A stretch of DNA of 47,831 bases from an uncultured Eubacteriaceae bacterium. Its GTDB lineage: Bacteria > Bacillota > Clostridia > Lachnospirales > CAG-274. The translations under genes were made by a program, and so were the position numbers. Shown piece after piece: positions 43,712 through 47,831 of the stretch. The DNA lies in NCBI GenBank assembly GCA_946497035.1, contig CAMMIW010000018.1, forward strand, positions 1 to 47,831, read 5' to 3'. Positions within the stretch are counted from its first letter, which is position 1; every line of letters begins with the position of its first letter. The notes under the pieces were generated by a model. That model did not search any database. It saw only the letters and a program-made list of their open reading frames with translations, and had not been told where the DNA came from.

Positions 43712-46700
43712 GTGATTACTATAAATAAGCAAAAAATTGAAGAACTAAAAAATCAATACAGGCAAGCACTTGATAACATAAATACAGAAGAAGATTTAAA
43801 AAGTTTGCTTGATACTGCTATAAAATTTAATAAATATCCATTTGATAACATTGTACTTATCCATAACCAAAACCCAGATGCAGAGTTTTTAGCGACAATA
43901 GATGTATGGAATAATCAAGTTGGCAGATATGTAAACAGGGGTACAAAAGGCTTAGCAGTTTTAGAGGTTGAAAATCCAAAGCCAACTTTTAAATATTTAT
44001 TTGAACTAAAAAATACAAATGGTAGTTATGCAAGTTATAAAAAAGTATTAGATTATAAATGGGAGGTTAAAGAAGAAGATACCTCTCAAATTGTAAAAAA
44101 TCTTAATAAGAAAAATGGTACAAATTATGAAAAGATAAGAGAATATTTATACTATACATTAGTAGAAAAAATAGCTCAAAAAGAAGATGAGTACATAGGT
44201 AATCTTGAAATTAATGAAAGGCAAAAGTCAGATGTAGCCAATATATCTTTAAGTTGCCTTGAATACATATTATTTAAAAAATGTAACTTAGAATACACTT
44301 TTCCGAATAACTTAAATTTTGATAGTATAAAAGATATGAAAGTATTCTCAAAAATGGGAAGTTTTGCAACTGATATTTCAAGAGAAATTTTAAGGGAGAT
44401 TTTTATACAAGTAAAAATAATTGAAAAGGAAAAAGAACGCAAAGGAGAATTAACAAATGGACGAGAAACTGAAAGAAGCAATGAAGAAAGCCATAGCAGA
44501 GGGCAGAACGATGATAGAAACAACACTAACAGGTTGGGAGATAGAGTACTTCGAGGACGAGGCGACAGGACTATGGTATCCGATGTTGGCACTGGAGGAG
44601 GAGGTGGAGATAGAGCCGAGCCAAGTGCCTTATGGGGTGATGTGGAAGGAGTATCTAACGGAGAACAAACGCCACGAGATAACAACATTAGTAATGATAG
44701 GGGAACTGAACAAGAGAATGTTAGAGATACAGGAAATGGCAGAGAACTTCAAAGAGAAAAGGATACAAGAGTTGTTGGAGAAACAACCAATGCCATCATC
44801 GGACAAGACACTAGAGAGAGCCAACCATCTAACACAGATACACCAAATAGCAGAAGAAATGACAATCAAGGAGATAATAGAGAAAGTAGTATAGATGAAA
44901 AAATTGAATATGTAAAATCAAAAATAGGTACAGAAATAAATTTAGGGGATAGAAATTTTACTATTTATAGAGTAAATGATTTTTTAAATGAAGTTGAGTT
45001 GTTGCCACAAAATGTTTCTTATCCAATTTTTAGGGCAGAGCCTATCGAATATATATACGATTTATTAAAAGAATTAGAAAATATTAAAGAGCCAGAAGAA
45101 GAAGGCTCTTTTTTTGTACCTAAAAATGAAGGTATAGCAAATTTAGAAAAACAAGAAGAATATGTAGAAGATTTTGAAAATGAACTAGAAGAAGTAGACG
45201 AAATAGGCGACTACAATATACCTGATGAAATTGTCCAAATGGCACAAGATATATCTAATGAAGAAATCTTTGAAAATCAGTATTATGACAATGAAATAAC
45301 AGAAGATTTTAGCCTTGATGATACAAAAAGTGGTAACTACATTTATGAAGAAGAACATAACCTATATGACGGTGGAGTAAAAACAAAGTGCAATACAAAT
45401 ATTGAAATAATTAAATTATTAAAAGAGCTTGAGCAACAAGACAGACTAGCAACACCTGAAGAACAAAAAATACTTGCAGGATATAATGGTTTTGGTGGGC
45501 TTGCAAACGCACTAACACCAAATAAAATAGGTTTTGAAGAACAGTACAAAGCTTTTAAGGAACTTCTAACAGAAGATGAGTTTAAATCGGCACAAAAATC
45601 AACAACAACGGCTTTTTACACAGAACAAAAAATCATTAAAGAAATTTACAACTGTTTAATGGCAAATGGTTTTAAAGAGGGGAGAATACTAGACCCAAGT
45701 ATGGGGACAGGAAACTTCTTTTCTGTTCTTCCTAAAGAAATGAAAAATTCAAGTCTTTATGGAATAGAAATTGATAATATATCAGGAAGAATTGCAAGGC
45801 AGTTGTATCCAAATGCAAACATTGAAATAAATGGTTTTGAAGAAACAAACTTTAAAAATAACTTTTTTGATTTAGCTATATCAAATATACCTTTTAATAA
45901 TCTTCAAATAGACGATAAGGACTATAACAAATATAACTTTAAAATACACGATTATTTTATAGCAAAAATGATTGATAAGGTTAGGGCAGACAGTATTGTT
46001 GCAGTTATTACAACAAAAGGAACTCTTGATAAAAAGGATATAAGTGTAAGAAAATATATAAACGAAAGAGCCGAATTTTTAGGAGCAATAAGGCTACCAA
46101 ACACGGCTTTTAAACAGGTGGCAGGAACGGAAGTTACATCTGATATAATCTTTTTAAAGAAGAGAAAAGAGCCACTTTTGGAAATAGAAAATAACGCAAG
46201 TTGGCTTGAAATAGGCGAAAATGAAAATGGAATACCGATGAATAAGTATTTCATTAAAAATTCTCATATGGTGCTTGGGAAAATGGTTTTTGATGCAGGT
46301 ATGTATGGAGATGAAAAAGCCACGGCTTGCAAACCTTATGAAGATGTTGACTTGTATTCAATACTTAATTATGCTATGAAATATATTGAGTTTGATTATG
46401 AAGCTATTGAATATGAAATAGAAGAAAATACAAATAAAATTGAAATAGAAAATGACATAAGAAACTTTTCGTATGGAATAATTGACGATGAAATATATTT
46501 TAAAGAAGATAATGAACTTATCAAGCAAGATATAAATAATAAAAATAGAGATAGGCTAAAAGGCTTGATTGAAGTTAATAATTTATTGAGAAATATTATT
46601 GATTTTCAAACTTCTGAAAAGATAATACAAAATTACACTATTGAACAGTATGACAAAACACTAAAAGAAAAAATTGAAAATTTAAACACAGTTTATGATG

Positions 46701-47777
46701 ATTTTGTTAAAAAATATGGCTATGTAAATAGCAAAGAAAATACAAAAATATTTGCTAAAGATATAGGGCAACCACTTTTACTTTCAATAGAAAAAGAAAT
46801 AAAAAATACAAAAGACTTTGAAAAAACAGATATATTTTACAAACCAACAATAAGAATAAAACAAAATGTAATTATAGAAAATGCAGATGACGCACTGAAA
46901 GTTTGCCTTAATGATATAGGGCGAGTTGATATTTCTTATATGAAGCAACTTTATCATAAGCTTGAAGATGAAATTATACAAGAGCTAGGCGACAAAATAT
47001 TTAGGCAACCTGCTTTTTATGATGAAGAAAATAAGTATGAAGGATATGTAACGGCAGATGAATATTTAACAGGATATGTTAAATAAAAATTGTTACTTGC
47101 TAAAGATATTGCAACGCATTTGCCAGAATTTCAAAAAAATGTACAAGCTCTTGAAAAGGTGCAACCGACACCTTTAAAGCCAGAAGAAATAGGCTTTACA
47201 CTAGGTTCAACTTGGATACCAAAAGAAATTTATAAAAACTTTATTGATGAAACTTTGGAGCTTACAAATTTTCAAAAAAGTTATATAAAGCTTAATTACT
47301 ATGAATTAGCAAATGAATATTTTCTTGAAAATAAGAAAAGTGGTACAAACTTAAAATGCATTGAAACATATGGTACAAAAAGGAAAAATGCATTTGAAAT
47401 AATAGAAGATACGCTAAATCTTCGCCCTGTTAAAGTAAATGATAAAAAAGAAGTTTTTGATGAAAAAACTAACAAGATGAAAAAAGTTTATGTTATAAAT
47501 CACGAAGAAACAGTGCTTGCAAAAGCAAAGCAAGAACAACTAAAAAATGAGTTTACAAACTGGGTGTTTAGAGATAGTAACAGAGTTGATTATCTTACTA
47601 ACATATACAACGAAAAATTTAACAACTATGTAACTAGAACTTATGATGGTAGCAACCTAGAACTACCTAATATGTCGTCAGAAATAGAGCTTAGAGATTA
47701 TCAAAAAAATGTAATAGCAAGGGCTATTTATTCTAATTCAAATGTGCTTATTGCTCACGAAGTTGGGGCAGGCAAGA
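43712..47777 (+). pseudogene. LtrC-like antirestriction/methylase/helicase gene, interrupted
   Basis: The 1355 visible codons encode an LtrC-type multidomain protein: ArdC-like N-terminus (about 1-150), a disordered Arg/Gly/Asn linker (about 248-395), an Eco57I-like N6 methylase part (DPSMGTGNFFSVLP about 660-673; ISNIPFNN about 725-732, NIPF replacing NPPY) and the start of a SNF2-type helicase (LRDYQKNVIARAI..IAHEVGAGK). Three faults are seen. The GTG at 43712 overlaps the ribosome site, while the well-spaced codon (43721) is ATA. TAA at 47084-47086 stops the frame after GYVK, but it continues KLLLAKDIATHLPEF. At 47777 the GAGKT codon is split by an apparent intron. Later helicase parts lie outside the window. 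These huge ICE proteins are thought to act on DNA during transfer. Confidence 0.85.
44457..44894 (+). CDS. tnpV: TnpV family protein nested in the LtrC-like gene
   Basis: This 145-residue frame, shifted by +1 from the host gene, has the TnpV family pattern: EATGLWYPMLALEEE, PYGVMWKEYLTENKRHEITTLVMIGELNKRMLEIQEMA, LLEKQ..., ANHLTQIHQIAEEMTIKEIIEK. ATG 44457 has AAAGGAGA eight bases before it. The stretch is much richer in G+C than its surroundings and ends at TAG. In the LtrC frame it reads as an Arg/Gly/Asp/Asn-rich linker, so both frames stay open. TnpV is known beside Tn4451-like and Tn1549-like elements; its role is unclear. Confidence 0.8.
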   Translation: MDEKLKEAMKKAIAEGRTMIETTLTGWEIEYFEDEATGLWYPMLALEEEVEIEPSQVPYGVMWKEYLTENKRHEITTLVMIGELNKRMLEIQEMAENFKEKRIQELLEKQPMPSSDKTLERANHLTQIHQIAEEMTIKEIIEKVV

Positions 47778-47831
47778 GTGCGACACGTTCGTAACTGAAA
47801 AGGTTACGCACAAGTCTTAAAAAAAAAGACT
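47778..47831 (+). mobile_element. 5' end of a group II intron (runs off the window)
   Basis: The LtrC-like frame breaks after GGCAAGA. The next bases, GTGCGACACG, carry the group II 5' consensus GTGYG. The first stem can be drawn as GTGCG with CGCAC (47808-47812), enclosing GTAAC..GTTAC, followed by AAGTC as in known group II introns such as Ll.LtrB. The interruption is after the first base of a codon; a downstream exon starting with C would restore the Thr of GAGKT. Intron domains and the reverse transcriptase lie beyond the window. Confidence 0.7.

Noticed and set aside
44176..44688. Long minus-strand frame opposite tnpV
   Set aside because: It is Ser/Pro/Leu-rich, as expected from the complement of a purine-rich dual-coding stretch, and has no ribosome site or family pattern.

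Overview
The window looks like integrative/conjugative element (ICE) DNA from a very AT-rich Gram-positive anaerobe (Clostridia, Peptostreptococcaceae-like or Tissierellia-like). The grounds are Shine-Dalgarno-led genes with AGA/TTA-rich codon use, an SLH-domain protein, a SpoVG-like protein, Tn1549/CTn-type conjugation proteins and large serine recombinases. The species cannot be named from sequence alone. All three stop codons are used normally, so the in-frame stops described below are lesions or recoding candidates and do not indicate a variant code.

Layout. About 1-8.7 kb and 20.8-25.6 kb hold a type IV secretion system: VirD4 coupling protein, small VirB2/TrbC-like protein, VirB6-like membrane protein, PrgI, a ParA/CpaE-like P-loop protein, a VirB4 carried as two genes, and a C39-like peptidase broken by a TAG. 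Accessory genes are interleaved: a SAM methyltransferase, a SpoVG-like protein, an MT-A70 methyltransferase whose catalytic DPPW Trp codon is TGA, and a 29-residue Hol-Tox toxin with an antisense RNA. About 8.7-20.4 kb is a surface module: an SLH-sortase fusion, a CAP-domain protein and a 2108-residue thioester/CnaB adhesin that stops right after LPRTGY, plus two proteins of unknown function. A class A beta-lactamase lies at 23.6 kb. About 25.6-35.3 kb has an HTH protein, a SNF2-like helicase, AbiH and a complete type III restriction-modification pair.

About 35.3-41.8 kb is the control and recombination end: an attenuated sigma-like gene, an unidentified structured region, a DUF6870 protein and three large serine recombinases. 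The middle recombinase is cut in two by an inversion. Flipping 39312-41783 back restores a 554-residue reading frame and a tandem rec1-rec2-rec3 operon. The breakpoints share a CA/TG dinucleotide and a similar half-site, which suggests the element's own terminal site recombined with a site inside rec2.

From 41.8 kb a second backbone begins (parA, parB, and an LtrC-like methylase/helicase). It may be a neighbouring element or the joined other end of the same element. The LtrC-like gene contains tnpV in another frame, has an in-frame TAA, and is interrupted at its GAGK(T) Walker A codon by sequence with a group II intron 5' end that runs off the window.

How it fits together: the T4SS moves the element, toxin-antitoxin, AbiH and type III R-M stabilise or defend it, beta-lactamase is selectable cargo, the surface module may promote cell contact, and the recombinases integrate and excise. 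Several core parts carry single-base lesions, and the recombinase locus is inverted, so this copy may be partly immobile or may hold switchable parts.
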